Both the position numbers and the translations under genes were made by a program. Shown here in pieces: positions 1 to 12,880 of a stretch of DNA of 64,000 nt (position 1 is its first letter; every line of letters starts with the position of its first letter). Under the pieces are notes generated by a model. It saw only the letters and a list, made by a program, of their open reading frames with translations. It ran no database searches and had not been told where the DNA came from. The DNA lies in NCBI RefSeq assembly GCF_014851395.1, contig NW_024044459.1, positions 5,867,100 to 5,931,099 on the forward strand. Direction: 5' to 3'. The stretch is from Micropterus salmoides (lineage: Eukaryota; Chordata; Actinopteri; Centrarchiformes; Centrarchidae).

Positions 1-1899
1 TTATGAGGTCACGGATGAAAACAAACCAATAGGCCGTAGACTGATCGGCTTGATCAGACAAAGTAGACCAAAATCTTCAGGCTGAGTTAAACCAAATCTT
101 TCACTAAGAATAAACCTATCCCATTACAGGATGCAATAAACAAACTAAATCCCCTCCAGCTCAAAACCAATCTCAGATCAATTCTCATACCACCTGAGTG
201 CCTTTAACAATGTCGTGAAACAGTTGGCTCCCATATGCATCACAATTCCTCCAGACTGAGGGAGGAAGTAGATTTAACTGCAAAAGTCAGTTTTTGAACT
301 TTCCTTCTCCTAAACATATGTTAACATACACGCCTTATAATGCAAATATGTAAAGGTACATTAGAACATTTAGATGAGTGGTTAGGCCTTCTCACACACG
401 AGGCGTCAAGACATCATAAAGCTTGAGCTGATGGGTGAGCATCTGCTGAGTAATGTCTCGGACATCTAACTGGACGACTAAGTCAGAATCTGTCTGGTTT
501 CAAGAAACTCCTGCTGTGCAACCCAACTGGACCATTATGACAGATGGTGAACTAGAAGTGACTGTACATTTGATCCGTAACCCTTGAGGCAGCGGTAGAA
601 AAGAAGAACAGATGACGATGAGATCTTAACCAATGTAGTGGTTGTATGCTAGGAAGGACGAGCGTCCCATAACTTATATCAGGTGCTCAGGAATACCACT
701 GTGGGAGGCCGAGGTGGCAACTCCAAACCTGAAGGAGTGATTAAAATACAAAAAACTCAAAAGACAAGAGAAAGTTATCCGACTGCTGGCTGCAAAAACT
801 GCCTAAAAAGCAAACATAGGGCTCTGAGGAAACAACCGTGAGAGTTTCTTTTACCTCTGCTTTCAGCGGTTTGGCCTATCTTTGGACAGCTACTAGGAGG
901 ACTCCTTAAAACTTAAACTAGAAAGAAATCACGAAAGTGAGATAAAAGATATAGATATTTTTGGTGTCACAGCAATAGCTAAACGGTCTGAGTCAGACGG
1001 CAGCCTGTCCTCCCAACAGCAGGGAAACAATTAAACTATTTGCATGTAAAAATAAAAAAACAAAAAATACAACAAGGAGGAATGTCATATTACTCTGACT
1101 CTACCGAAAGACTCTGACGTGAAAGAAGAAAAAGAAGAAACATTAGTTACACTGGATGAAATGGCAAATGAGGTACTACAAAACCTCCAGCACGCAACCG
1201 TAATATTGGGGATCAGGAGGAAATTAGCCAAGAGCCAGGGAGGATGGACGCCCAAGCGTGACTTTGTGTTTGAGGGAGAGATTTTGGAAAGCTCACTCCT
1301 GAGAGACTTATTTAATTTACATCCCTTTATCCTCAGTGAGTAACCTCCGACTTGTGAGCAACATTGTCGATTCCAAATGGTAGGAACATGAAGTGCGGTC
1401 GACCATGCCACCGGCCATATCGATTAAAAACAAGAACAAGAATGAGGAAAATCTCCTCTGCCCCACACTACCAGGAGCTGTATCCCGCCGTTAAAGATGG
1501 GTAAAAGTCAAATGAATCTAATTGTCTCCAGATCTTCTCTCACAAGTTGTAACAAACTTCAAACATTTGTGCTAAACAGAACAGGTGTTCTCTGGCTCTT
1601 CACACCATCTTTATACAAAGATTGCACATTTTCAAAAGATAGCCTGCAGGCTCTTGATTATAAATAATAAACACAATGCTAACCGCACACCGTAGACTTA
1701 GGGTAAAGTAAGTAAAAATAATCAAACACGGTGTCACTCCCATCTTCCACCAGAGAGAGTGCCAGCCAGTGTTCTTGCAGCTCATGTCCAGGGTGTGTGT
1801 TGATGAACATGTAGGCAGGAAGTTAAACCCGCAGTAATGGTAACTGATCTTTAACCTCTACTTATTGACTGAAAGTTTCAAACACAGTATATTTTTTAA
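1..1899. other. Non-genic stretch, nothing recognised
   Basis: I see no gene here. A 74-codon open frame at 1119-1343 (+) and a 108-codon open frame on the other strand overlap each other. Neither has a recognisable domain or convincing splice signals. The stretch around 690-730 has the flavour of a decayed interspersed repeat, but I cannot name the family. Confidence 0.5.
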
Positions 1900-1907
1900 T
1901 GACATAC

Positions 1908-2829
1908 CAGGGGCGGCTTGTTCATTAGGGCGACCAGGTGACGCACCGCCAAGCCAGGAAAGGCATGGGATTTTTCTCACACTTCCTACCACACTGTTAG
2001 TTAGCTGTGACTGTTTTTGACAGACAGTTTGTCTCTGAATATCGTAGCAGTGACTTTACCAGCGGTGAGTAAGACACAGTTTAAATAATACATGTAATTT
2101 GTTAAGCTATGAGGAGAGGAAAGGTCCGCTAGCCCCTAGGCTAATTTATACCTCTGTAAAATGCCATAGGCTAAGCTAATAATCTTGATAGTTATTATTA
2201 AGCCGAATTTTATGCTTATGTTAAATGTGATTGTTATTAAGCCATGTTTTATGTGTGGTGGTGGAGTCAATTTAAAGCACTTCCCCAGTAACATTTATTT
2301 GATGTGTTGTTTTTTTCTTTTATTGCCAGAAACCGAGAAGAAAGAGGAGGTAGCATGATGTGGTCACCACTGGCATCTTGTCAGAGGAGGGTAAAAAGAA
2401 GAAGGAGAAGTAGGAAAGCAACACAGAAAATAAACCAAAAACAATAGAATATACCTTTTATATTTCCCCTTACCAGCCTTGTTGTTTATGTGTAAATACC
2501 GGTTTTATTCTGGATTTGTTGTTCCTAAATAAAAGGTTTGTCACAGATAAATCAGATGAGTGTGAGTGTCATCCTTTTTTTCATTAATGCTAAAGTAGTT
2601 GCCTTTACATCCAAAGGTCTGAAGATCTGTTGATCTTAACTGAGGACTGTTCATTCATTTTAGACATTGACAATGAACTTCAGTATGTAGCTGTTCACAA
2701 ATACTGTAGAGTATGTAGCCAAAGGAACAATCTTTGTCTTATAGCAGATCTAGACCACTGAACTGGTCACCTTAGCCATCGTCGCACAACAATTGCCCCC
2801 CCTGAGAAATTTGGCAGGAGCCGCCACTG
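1908..2829. mobile_element. Non-autonomous hAT-type DNA transposon with perfect 8-bp target duplication
   Basis: The element begins CAGGGGCGGCT and ends AGCCGCCACTG, which are short inverted termini of the CAG...CTG kind typical of hAT transposons. It is flanked on both sides by the identical octamer TGACATAC (1900-1907 and 2830-2837), the target-site duplication length of the hAT superfamily. The 922-bp interior has no long open frame, so it must have been mobilised by a transposase made elsewhere. An interior lysine/arginine-rich stretch near 2330-2410 sits behind a pyrimidine tract and could be a relic of a transposase exon, but this is weak. Confidence 0.85.
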
Positions 2830-2837
2830 TGACATAC

Positions 2838-3249
2838 TGACTACCAAACCAAAATGTCCCCAGTTTTCATTTCAGAATCTAGTCACCTAAGTGCTGGAGG
2901 AAGGTCTGGCTGAATCATTATTATTTCAGTATAGGGGGGATAAGGCTCTGGTTTGTTTGTATTTCTTTAAACCAATCCAAATTTTTAAGCCCGGGATGCA
3001 GCAAAGGTGCCCTTGCAAAATAAAAATGTTGGTGGGGAACTTGTTTTGCTAGCTTGTTTATGCAAGCAGGTTAGAGTTCAGGTAACTTGCCATTTTCAGC
3101 TTGTCAGCTGTTAGCTCGGATGTTGTTTCTGTGTTATTTCACATAGCGGTAGACTTTGAAAACGGCAATGCCAACTGAAATATTCAGCAAATAGCAGGCT
3201 TATACCAACAGCCTACTTCCTGTGAGCCAGACTACTAATTATCTGATGC
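2838..3249. other. Non-genic stretch, nothing recognised
   Basis: AT-rich spacer between two hAT-type elements, with no open frame of note and no repeat I can name. Confidence 0.5.
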
Positions 3250-3257
3250 GCGTAGAC

Positions 3258-3706
3258 CAGAGGTTGAGGAAGTGTGAGGCGAGCCTCCCCAGGGGGGCTC
3301 CAAACTGTTTCAGGGGAGGCTCAGTAAGTGATGGTTAAACAATATTACATTACAGTTTTTGCAGCGGTTATCAAAAGGATATTGCATAGAACAGCCTAAT
3401 GTGTGATTTGGTTAAAGAGAGAATTCAGAGATACAGTAGTTTTGGAAAAGTGTTTTTCAGAGTCAGAAACTAAGAAATGCCTTAGGACAGACTTTTCTTT
3501 ATGTGTTTGGTGTAGTCTGAAGTTTCTGACAAACAGCAATATTAGGTTATCTTGGCTCAACTGTTTAGTGTCTATTTACATAATCATGATCCCATAGGCA
3601 TCCAGGAGTGAAAGTAAGCAAGCAAACTAAGGGTGAGTAAGGGGGGCGCCTTTTGCCAAGCTTTGTCTGAGGTGAGGCCCAAAGTCTCAAACTTTGAAAA
3701 CCCCAG
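3258..3706. mobile_element. Degenerate non-autonomous hAT-type element (449 bp)
   Basis: The left end reads CAGAGGTT and the right end, read inward, CTGGGGTT, so the termini are imperfect inverted repeats. The flanking octamers are GCGTAGAC (3250-3257) and GCATAGAC (3707-3714), a 7-of-8 match as expected for an old hAT target duplication. G-rich terminal segments (3280-3320 and 3640-3680) are roughly complementary. There is no transposase. Confidence 0.65.
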
Positions 3707-4067
3707 GCATAGACTCATACCAGTACATTTGACATTCATTTCATAGGACACTGACAACAATCCTGTTTTAATGTGTTATGTACCTGTAAACACATGCGAT
3801 AAGCGAATGAAAAGTTGTTAAACGCTAACTTCAGTATTTCAGTATGGAGAGTTAATAGTGGACAACTCCAAATGAATGATAATGTTGCTCCATAACTGCT
3901 GAATATGAAAACAAGCAACCATTTAAAATGTTCACCATATCAACTTAAAAGTTAATATGTCATTAATATAATAATAATATGTCAATGTTGCATTCACAAC
4001 TTGTTTCTGCTGCCCCCAAGTGGACAAACAAACAAGTTATGCGTGTTGAGCTTTTCATCTATCAGGA

Positions 4068-4335
4068 CACTATTTAATTTGTCCGGGTATTTGGTATACA
4101 TTCCTGTCAGCCTGTACTTTGTGTTTAGTGCTAATTAGCAAATGCTAGCATGCTAACACACTGAACTAAGATGTGGTAAACACTATAGGCTACCTGTTTA
4201 AAATCATCATGTTAGTGTTCTATTTGTAGTATGTTGCCCTGTCTTAGCATTTAAATTCAAAGCACCACTGTGCCTACAGTAAGTACAGCATCAGAGCAGC
4301 CAGCATGGCTGTAGACTGTTAGTCTTGTTAATATG
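4068..4335. repeat. Copy of a dispersed teleost repeat ('tgctagcatgctaac' family)
   Basis: Contains the hallmarks that recur elsewhere in the window: 'cctgtactttgtgtttagtgc', 'gctagcatgctaac', 'aaagcaccactgtgcct' and 'atggctgtagact'. Related copies lie near 13.7, 25.0, 39.3-39.9, 52.6 and 61.8 kb. I recognise this as a very common interspersed repeat of percomorph fish but cannot assign its class from sequence alone. Confidence 0.65.
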
Positions 4336-4345
4336 TCTCTTGTCA

Positions 4346-5156
4346 GTACCCATCTTTCTTGAAGGGTAACACTAAAGTTACTGGGGGACCCCTTTAAAGT
4401 CTATCCCAGTCAGTTGTTGACCAGTTGAATCAATTGCATCCTTCCATCATTGATTTTGATTTGTTTTATTTGTTTTTAGCTCTCAGTTTTCTCTAATGAA
4501 AAAAATATTACCTGATTACATAAAACAAGCAAGACAAATTTAGGTACGTCAACCCAGTCTGTCAAGTGTCATCCTGCCATTTTAAACTTTGTCACAGATG
4601 TTTTAAAGATGAGAAGACTCCTCTGAAATGAGTTCAGAATCCAATGTTTTGTCTTAAACATTTAATCATCACTTCTATCATCTGACTTACTCAAGTCTTT
4701 GGATGGCTATACTCAGGCTGTGTAATTATGGTGTTTTTTGTGCTATTTCTGACATTTCAGCTCATCTTCATGCCGATGGCTGTAGTTGGGGCTGCAAACA
4801 CACCAGCTCTCTCACAATGATTAAACTGTGTCGCATGAAAAAAGGCACTGCTGGCATCTAAACAGCAATTAAAGTGAAAGTGGCCATGTTAAATCCAACG
4901 ACCATATTTCCGTTTGTCAAGATAATTATAGTCGTCCTGGTGGCCTGGCAATGCTCGGCTGAGGCGAAGAAGACACAGTGGGTTGAGGATATATAGGACA
5001 TACAGAGGGAGGGAGAGGAAGGACCATTGTAGCATTAGATTACCAATAGCAACAACAGAAATTTCCGTCAGATTAGCCTGTTGGCTTTCCTGGTTTTCTC
5101 AGTTAAGGTTAGAGTGAATTATCAGTTTGCAACATACGGGACTTCACAAAACATCA
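4346..5156. other. Non-genic stretch, nothing recognised
   Basis: AT-rich sequence with short open frames only and no domain or repeat family that I can support. Confidence 0.5.
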
Positions 5157-5164
5157 GAGCCCTC

Positions 5165-5397
5165 CGGGGCTGGACTGGGACATAAAATCGGCCCTGGCAT
5201 TTTTGGCGGACTACTCTCACCGACACACCATCATTCCATTTAGGGGGTCAGATTAGATTAGGGGTGTGATTAAACAGTGTGACGTGACATTTTACTGCAT
5301 TGCAAAGGATTCTTTTTTTGTGGTGGGGGGGCGTAACGCAAGTAACAGAGTGTAGAGGGGGTGGGGGCTAGTAAGAAACGTGATTGGGCCGGCCCTG
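5165..5397. mobile_element. Short hAT-type MITE (233 bp)
   Basis: The left end is CGGGGCTGGACTGGG and the right end, read inward, CAGGGCCGGCCCA, a match to the CAGGGCTGG-type hAT termini common in vertebrates. The flanking octamers GAGCCCTC (5157-5164) and GAGCTCTC (5398-5405) agree at 7 of 8 positions. The element is too short to encode anything. Confidence 0.7.
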
Positions 5398-5405
5398 GAG
5401 CTCTC

Positions 5406-8400
5406 TAACATGACGATGAACAATGATAATATTTTCTTTTGTGATCTTTGCACCTTTTTTCAGTGGCCACCAAGCAACACCACTGCAGATTCAGCGCTTT
5501 GTTAACATAAATCGCAAAGAGGGGAGAGTTACTTTACCCATCAACTGACCGTGGGATTCAAACAAGCTAACATCTAGTTACAAACATGCTGATAAAGTTT
5601 GTTTGATCTTTATTTACATCACATTCATTTCATTTATTATCATATATAAGTACATAGCATGGAGCAATGCCACACACCAGTCCATTTACTGGCTAAGGGT
5701 ACCACTTTATATAAAGTATCCTTAGATGTTGTAATTAATGTCTTTATTAATGGCTAATAAATTATTTTAAATGCTTCATACAATGTTGGTTTCAACAATT
5801 ACCATGTGTTCACAGTAATTAAGCTTTATAAGCAGCAGCGAGTGACTTGCAGTTCATGAAAATCCTAAATCTAAATGTTTTTTTAATTTTGTGGAGGCTC
5901 AGGTTTCTTCTCTCTCTCTCTCTCTCTCAACATGACAATGCACTTTCCAAATGATTGAAAACTAATCAAAAGAATGGTTTCTGGGAAATTTGAAATCCAT
6001 TATTTATTTCAGTTACATTGTATTTCAAAAAATGTAAATTCAGGAATTTACATATCAGTCAATCTTTAATACCATTTGTTTAGATTCTGGGGATTCTCTG
6101 GGGACTGGATATTATGGGTTGTGCTTGTGATGTGTAGCATTAAGAAATGAAATAGTGTCAAATTTCACTTCAACAAACCCTTTATTGCACAATAGATTTA
6201 AAGAAAACATTTGAATCATTCAAGATTTAATCACTTGAGTGTCACACATTTGTTAGCAGACTGCTGTGAATGAGTTACATCACACTCATTTAAAGTCTCA
6301 CTGTCCATCTTGTTGTGGATATAATAGAAAATGAGTCATAGTGTAATTTCCCCTTTAAGAATCAAAGCATTGTTTCTGCTTTCGCCCAGCAAGCATCAAA
6401 TGCACTGACTGACTCATAAACCTCTGTTTGTTGGGCTTTTTCCCTGCCTGCATCTATCTGTTTAGCTTTGCCCATGACAAATTGTGGAGTTAACAGAAAA
6501 AACAATGACCATTGCAATCTGAATAAAGCACAATGTAAAGTACCAGCATGCCAAATGGATAGAAAATAGCTCTGGCTGCTGGATGCAAACACAGGAAGTG
6601 TCCATTCTTTCCTCGCATGGAGCTCTTTTGTTTATCGTTTCACCCAGGAGGCAATGCATGCTCATATCATACTCTTGTTTTGTTTGCAGTGATTTATCTT
6701 TGCCTTGCTGCAGGGCAAGAAATGTATTTCTTTTGAGTCAACACAATTTTAAATCCAATCACGCCTTTGATAAAATACCTGTGTGCTCCACTCCAGGAAG
6801 AAAGTTGTAATATACATCTTGACCACTAGATGGGGTGATGATCAAAAAGAAACAGAAAACAGTTTGATGACTGTGTACTGTACATTTCATCGCATTAACA
6901 ATATGACCCAACTTTGTTTACAGCAGTGATAGGTTTCATCTATAAATTGAACAGCTGGTATGAATGCTCACATACATATACTGTACTGTATGTGTGACCA
7001 AGCAATACTCCCTTACACAAGACTTTTAGTAAACTGGAACCAGAGACTGCTGTACCAGAATTAGAGATTTTATTTACAATGCATTCAAATGAAAGTGATT
7101 TGTCCCCCCTTGATAATAGCTCAATAGAAGGCTTAAACACATGCCAAAGAAAGGGTGATGCATTACACAATTAGTGCATTGATAGCAGTTTGTCCTTAGC
7201 TGTGTGAACACAAAATGAAACAGAACATCCCTATTTTACCTAAGCATACCTTAGTTCTTGGCTGAATTATTCCCAAATTTTAGTCCCTCACCAAGCATGA
7301 ATAATCTACAAGTACATATCTAAAAGGAGCCTACCAAATCAAACCAACACCAAACAAAGGCTGACCTGAGCTGCTGTCTATGAGGTGTGACTGCAGGAGG
7401 AAAGGCCCACGTGTCCAAGTGCTAGACTTTCTGTTACCTTCTTCTCCACATATATACACATGTGTAGTAATCATGTGTTCACAACATACTGTTCAAAATT
7501 CTTTGAGGCTTTCGGGCCTTGGTTAAAATACACTTAATGGACATTCAGAGTCATTTCATTTATGGCTACGAATAAATCTTTTTTTACAGCAGACATTTTG
7601 ACATGTCATTGCAGGAAAACGCATGTATAATTAATAACCTTAATGAAGGCCTCACCGTACTCTATTTAGCAGCTTCAGTTGTGAGTCAATGCTGCACTGT
7701 CAAACAGAGCCATCATTGAGATTATTAGTAATACCTGTGCTTTTCCTACAATGACAAAATGTCTGCTGTGGAAAAGGCCTATTTCCAAACAGAAACTGAA
7801 AAGTAATTAGTTTACTTAAATAGTGTCAGAAAGGAAAAAAAGCTTGAAAACTATGTGACCTTCAGCAACTAAGAGCTCATGAATAACAGGATTATTAGAG
7901 CCGTGCCCCAGTGTTCTCCCTTGTTTTTCCAGTTTCCACAGTGCTCCCTTGTCCACCTTTCTCTGTCTGTTTGTTTATGTGGGCGTGGTCTCCCTTCCTC
8001 ACTCTCCTGCACACCTGCCTTCAATCAGCTCCTCATCCCTCCCAGCCTACACACACCTATCAATCCATCAGCCTTGCAGGACTTGAACCCAGGCTCTTCA
8101 CCTATCTGGGGTCAGTTCATAGTTTCAGCTACATTGGTAGTATAAAGCTCAGGCCCCTCTTATGCCCTTGCTTTTTTAGTAAACTACTTCATTAACCACT
8201 ACCTCCCTCTTCTGTGCTTCAGGTTACTCAACTGCCTGCCTGCTCATAAACAACCTGCTATCTCCGGGAAGCCCATGCCTTTCTCACTCATTCATCCTTC
8301 CCGCTGCAGCCAGCCTAGCCATACCTCTCTGCCCTCTGGCCCTCTGCCTCAGCCAGCTAACTCCCCACCCACCATTCTCGGTCTTTGTCTAACTTTGGCT

Positions 8401-11400
8401 CCACACTGCAAACCATAACAAGGATATGGTTTATAAAAGCACAAGTAAATTGATATAATATTAAATAAGGTTTGTGTTTCTTTGTGACTTTGCACTAATG
8501 CACCATATAGCAAATGCATAGGATTCATCTTTGGCAGGCAATGGCTTGTATTATATATTTATTTCTAAATACATTAATAAATGACAGGTCTATTTGAATT
8601 GAATTTCAACCCAGACAGTGAAATTTAACTGTTCTGTATACAGTGATTGTGGAGGTATCAATGGGGAGATCTGAGAAAATGTTATACATCAGAAATACTT
8701 TATTGAGGGGAAATTCTTTAAAATAAATCCAAATAAATGTAATGTCTTTCAGAATGACATTATTAAACCTGTGATACTGTTTAACACCAGATGGCGCTCT
8801 CAGCTTTTCAACCACACTGTAGCCACAGTAGACTTTCCCCTGTCTCTGAATCCAAATGCCAATTAGTCTCAGATGGTTAAATCTCACCTTACAGGCCTCA
8901 CTTAACCTTATGTGGATGTGCATATGAACTATGTTGTAACAATAAAATCTAATCTAAAGCAAATAGGTTTGAAAACTGTGTCATATCATAAAGTGTTCTG
9001 ATTCGGACGATGAACACTGCTGGTTGCAGCGATCTAATCTGTGACCTTTTGAGCTGAGTCAAAAGTCACTCCAGACGCTAGCTGGGTCCTGATCTTGCCA
9101 TCATAACACAGATCACTGACACAGAGAACGCACATGACAAAAAGTGGAGCAAATGTACAGAACAAAAGACACAAGTGTCCCATTTTGCATGCAAAATCGA
9201 TCTGGTTTTAACCAGTTCTCGTGGCTCCACATGGATGCCAACAGTAATATTATCCATCTGACCTCATTGTTGTCTTTTTCTCTTTCATTCACTTTTCTCT
9301 TGTCTTTCCCTTTGCTCTGGCTAATTTACGCTAAATAGATTCAGGTAATTACTTCTCCAGCCAAACAGATGGTGTGTATGTGAAAGCTCCTGATGGCTTG
9401 GCTTACAGGGGACAGGGGTACTCCTGGCACAAATACTTGCCAAAAATAGTTTGTCATTTTTAATCCTTGCAAGCATAATGTGTATAATGACTAATAATTG
9501 GGGGCAATAACAAGCTTAGGTTCTTGCAGCACCTGTGTGATCTTAGCGCCCTAAATCTGATTGAAAGCACATAACTCCTTCATCATCTGCAAGTATTGAG
9601 CCACTGATGATTTATGGGGTTGACTCTCAGTGTGGTAATGGATCCAAAAAGCTGAGCAGGATTTGAGCGACGATGATCTCTTGCTGTCCTCACAAGTCTT
9701 GAGTATTACCACATACACCTTCTTTAGAGCATTGTTTCAAGAAACAATGCTCAAAATGAAGCTTTCCATATAGACAATCACAGAATTGTGTCACTAAAAC
9801 ACAAAACCCAGCCTTCTCAGTGGAGGTTACTGTTTTGTGTATGGTGTGGTAGTTCTGTTCTGGCCGCCTGACAGCTGATCTGCTTATAGGCTTTACTGTA
9901 GGTGCCAGGCTGCCTGGATAAAGCAGTGGGATGATGTGATCTGCAGCTCCCTCTGACATGACCCACGGGGTTAATCTGGGCAGGTTTGAAACCGGTTCTG
10001 CAACAGCCAGCCTGGTCCAACCAAACACATGCAGGCAGATACTGTAGGTTTTACTCAGTGTTGTTGTTGTTGAGTATGCTGATCCAGCATTAAAGCTCTC
10101 TCTGTGCAGCCTAAAAGCCTCCTGTGTCCTAGACTCACTTTTTGACCGGCTTCACTGGAGAGCTGATGTGTGTTGTATTATTAATGCAGGTGATTTTATC
10201 CTATTAAACAGTGTTACTTTGCAGCAAAAATACTGATAGCTAGGATAGAAAAAATAATTATTTCCCATGTGTAGAAAAGTTGGGGTCAAATATAATGGAG
10301 TCACTATTCACCAGAAACGGTGTAATAAAAACAGAGGAAAGATCCCTTCATTGTCAAAATGATAATGTTGTTGTGTTGATATTTAGCAAACTACTCATCC
10401 AATACTCAAGATTTTGCAATAAAAAAACAAATAAACCTCATGCTGACAAGAGGCTAAGGGGATCTCAAGAGTCACAGTTTATCCTATTTTGACCTTGAAT
10501 ATCTGTAGCAAATATAGTGGCAATACATCCAATAGATGTAAAGGTATTTCACTCTGGTCCTCAAATGTCAGCCTTATGTTGTGAAGTCAGCAAGATTTCA
10601 TCCTTTGGGGACCATGAAAACCTCTAAAACATGTCATTGCAATCCATCCAAAGTGGTGCACAGACCATGCCACCAGCATGTCTAAAATATATATCATGAC
10701 TAAATATATAGTTTTCAAATGTAGATACAGTAGGCACAGCATATTTTATGATAACCAGTATTGGGACATCTTTTTGCAGCTGTATCTTCAAGGTTTTATA
10801 ACTTATGTGCAAAATGTGTGTCATGTTTACTCCAGTGGGTCTTTCAATTGTGTAGTGTAATTATTTTGAAAGAAACAAATATTCCATTTTAGAAAGGCAT
10901 AAAAGTGCCTTTGTTTAATCTTTATTTGAACATAAATGTTTGACAGTTTGTGATTGTAGCAACCCTCCCGAACACTCCCAAGTCTATTTTCCACTGTTTA
11001 TGTTGGGTTGAATGTATTCCAAGCTCTTTGAAGGTTATTTTTATCTCATCCTGTATGCACAGTCGCTGTTGACACTAACACTGTATGAAAAAATCTCTGT
11101 ACTGTTATATGAACACTTGTGGATAAATTCTTTGTCAAAGGAAAACGTTGGGCTCTAAACAAAGAGCATATGGTAAGAAATACAATTCCCTTTGTTTTCA
11201 ATGCATGAAATATTTCAGGGATTTATTTATTTGTTCTCTCTTGGTTTCCTCTTTCCTAATCCATCTTGAAGGAAATATGAATATTATTGAGGCCAATTTC
11301 ATTCTACTACATGACCACGACCACCTGCATTTCTGACCCCATGAAGGATCCTCTTATAACAATCTCCCCTCAGTCAGCCTCTCATCATGTGGCCTCGCTG

Positions 11401-12061
11401 GTTTGCCAAAGCCTTCATCTTCACTGCTGCACTAAGCCGACATCAGTGGCCAGATTAAGAGCTCTCATGACCCACCATCACAGCCTAACAACTACCGACG
11501 GCCTCCCTCTCACTCTGATGCTCATAGTGATGTTGATTATAGGCCAAGATAAATACAGCCTCTCACATCTCAGCAGCAGCTGAAGAACAGAACAGAGGAG
11601 GGAGGACAAAATATATCTTTTAGCAGGGTTCTCAGGTCTTATGTTGGCTGAGCACCCCAGCACAGACTTTTCAGTACTCAGCTGCTGAAGACAATAAGAA
11701 ATTCTCCTGTCTCCCATATACAAACAAATTGAACCATTATACTCAGACCTGAGAAGGTGCATCACTGGGATTTTGGGTCACAATGAGGTTTTTAACCACA
11801 ATATTGATGTAACTTCACAGTGAGTGTATGTCTGTCCAGAGTGAAATATCTATAGAGAATTATCACCTGACTGCAGTTCCCCTCAGCCCTCAGGAGTGTT
11901 TCAGCATCTTTTAGCTCATTGTTTTAGTTTTTTTTAGCCACAGAGGGCAGCTGTTTTTAGAAAAAAAGCTCTAAAAACCGACTGCACACTACCTGCCCAG
12001 AACCAAACAGCAGATCAGCTAAAGAGACAGATTGTCTTTCAGTTTCCTGTTAGTGGAGATC
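5406..12061. other. Long non-genic stretch
   Basis: I find no gene in this 6.6 kb. Open frames are all below about 115 codons, overlap each other on opposite strands, and show no domain. A pyrimidine-rich block at about 7900-8420 resembles the C/T-rich internal parts of fish LTRs, but without clear ends. Everything else is unremarkable AT-rich intergenic sequence. Confidence 0.55.
5908..5928. repeat. (TC)n microsatellite
   Basis: About ten uninterrupted TC dinucleotides. Confidence 0.95.
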
Positions 12062-12296
12062 ATAACTAGGCTGTGTACGGTAAGGATGGGACCCTGTTGA
12101 CCTCAACTGGGGAGGTAATTGGGCGGTGGAAGGAACACTTTGAGGAACTCCTAAATCCAACTGACAGCCCTCTCTAGTAGAGGCAGAGCTGGAGGCTGAT
12201 GGGAGTTTCTCATCAATTTCCCTGGAGGAAGTCACTGAGGTAGTCAAACAACTCCACAGTGGCAAAGCCCCAGGGATTGATGAGATCTGCCCAGAA

Positions 12297-12578
12297 ATGC
12301 TAAAAGCTTTGGGTGTGGAGGGGCTGTCTTGGATGACACGTCTCTTTAACATTGCGTGGAAGTCGGGTACAGTGCCCAAGGAGTGGCAGACTGGGGTGGT
12401 GGTTCCCCTGTTCAAAAAGGGGGACCAGAGAGTGTATGCCAATTACAGGGGTATCCCACTTCTCAGCCTCCCCGGTAAAGTCTACTCCAAGGTGCTGGAA
12501 TGGAGGGTTCGGGCCGATAGGCGGACCTCAGATCGAAGAGTAACAATGCGGTTTTTGTCCCGGTCGTGGAGCAACTGA
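12297..12578 (+). pseudogene. LINE reverse transcriptase fragment, N-terminal part
   Basis: The open frame encodes the thumb-proximal start of the reverse transcriptase, with 'WQTGVVVPLFKKGD' and 'YRGIPLLSLPGKVYS'. It ends in out-of-frame residues after about 12545, where the expected QCGF-type motif has been lost to a frameshift. It is part of the broken element at 12062-13589 and not an independent gene. Confidence 0.85.
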
Positions 12579-12639
12579 CCAGCTCTTTACTCTCACAAGG
12601 ATCCTGGAGTGGGCTTGGGAGTATGCCCATCCAGTCTAC

Positions 12640-12880
12640 ATGTGCTTTGTAGATCTGGAGAGGGCGTATGACCGGGTCCCCCAGGAGATACTGTGGGAGG
12701 TGCTGCGGGAGTATGGGGCTAGGGGGGCCCTTCTCAGAGCTATCCAATCCCTGTACATCCAAAGCGAGAGCTGTGTCAGAGTACTCGGCAGTAAGTCAGA
12801 CTCTTTCCAGGTGAGGGTTGGCCTTCATGAGGGCTGCGCTTTGTCACCAATCCTGTTTGTGATATTCATGGACAGGTTCG
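12640..12880 (+). pseudogene. LINE reverse transcriptase fragment with the first catalytic aspartate
   Basis: Encodes 'CFVDLERAYDRVPQEILWEVL' and then 'VGLHEGCALSPILFVIFMDRF', the palm-domain blocks that precede the active-site loop. The open frame then runs into an internal deletion that removes the Y/F-A-D-D box, so no active enzyme could result. Confidence 0.85.

Noticed and set aside
1085..1411. Possible small gene on either strand (108 and 74 codons)
   Set aside because: The two frames overlap each other, have no recognisable domain and no splice or promoter support.
5908..5928. CRISPR-like or array-like repeats
   Set aside because: Only simple microsatellites occur in the window; no spaced direct repeats, and the DNA is vertebrate.
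12050..12442. 130-codon minus-strand open frame
   Set aside because: Antisense of the LINE reverse transcriptase, which is clear on the plus strand.
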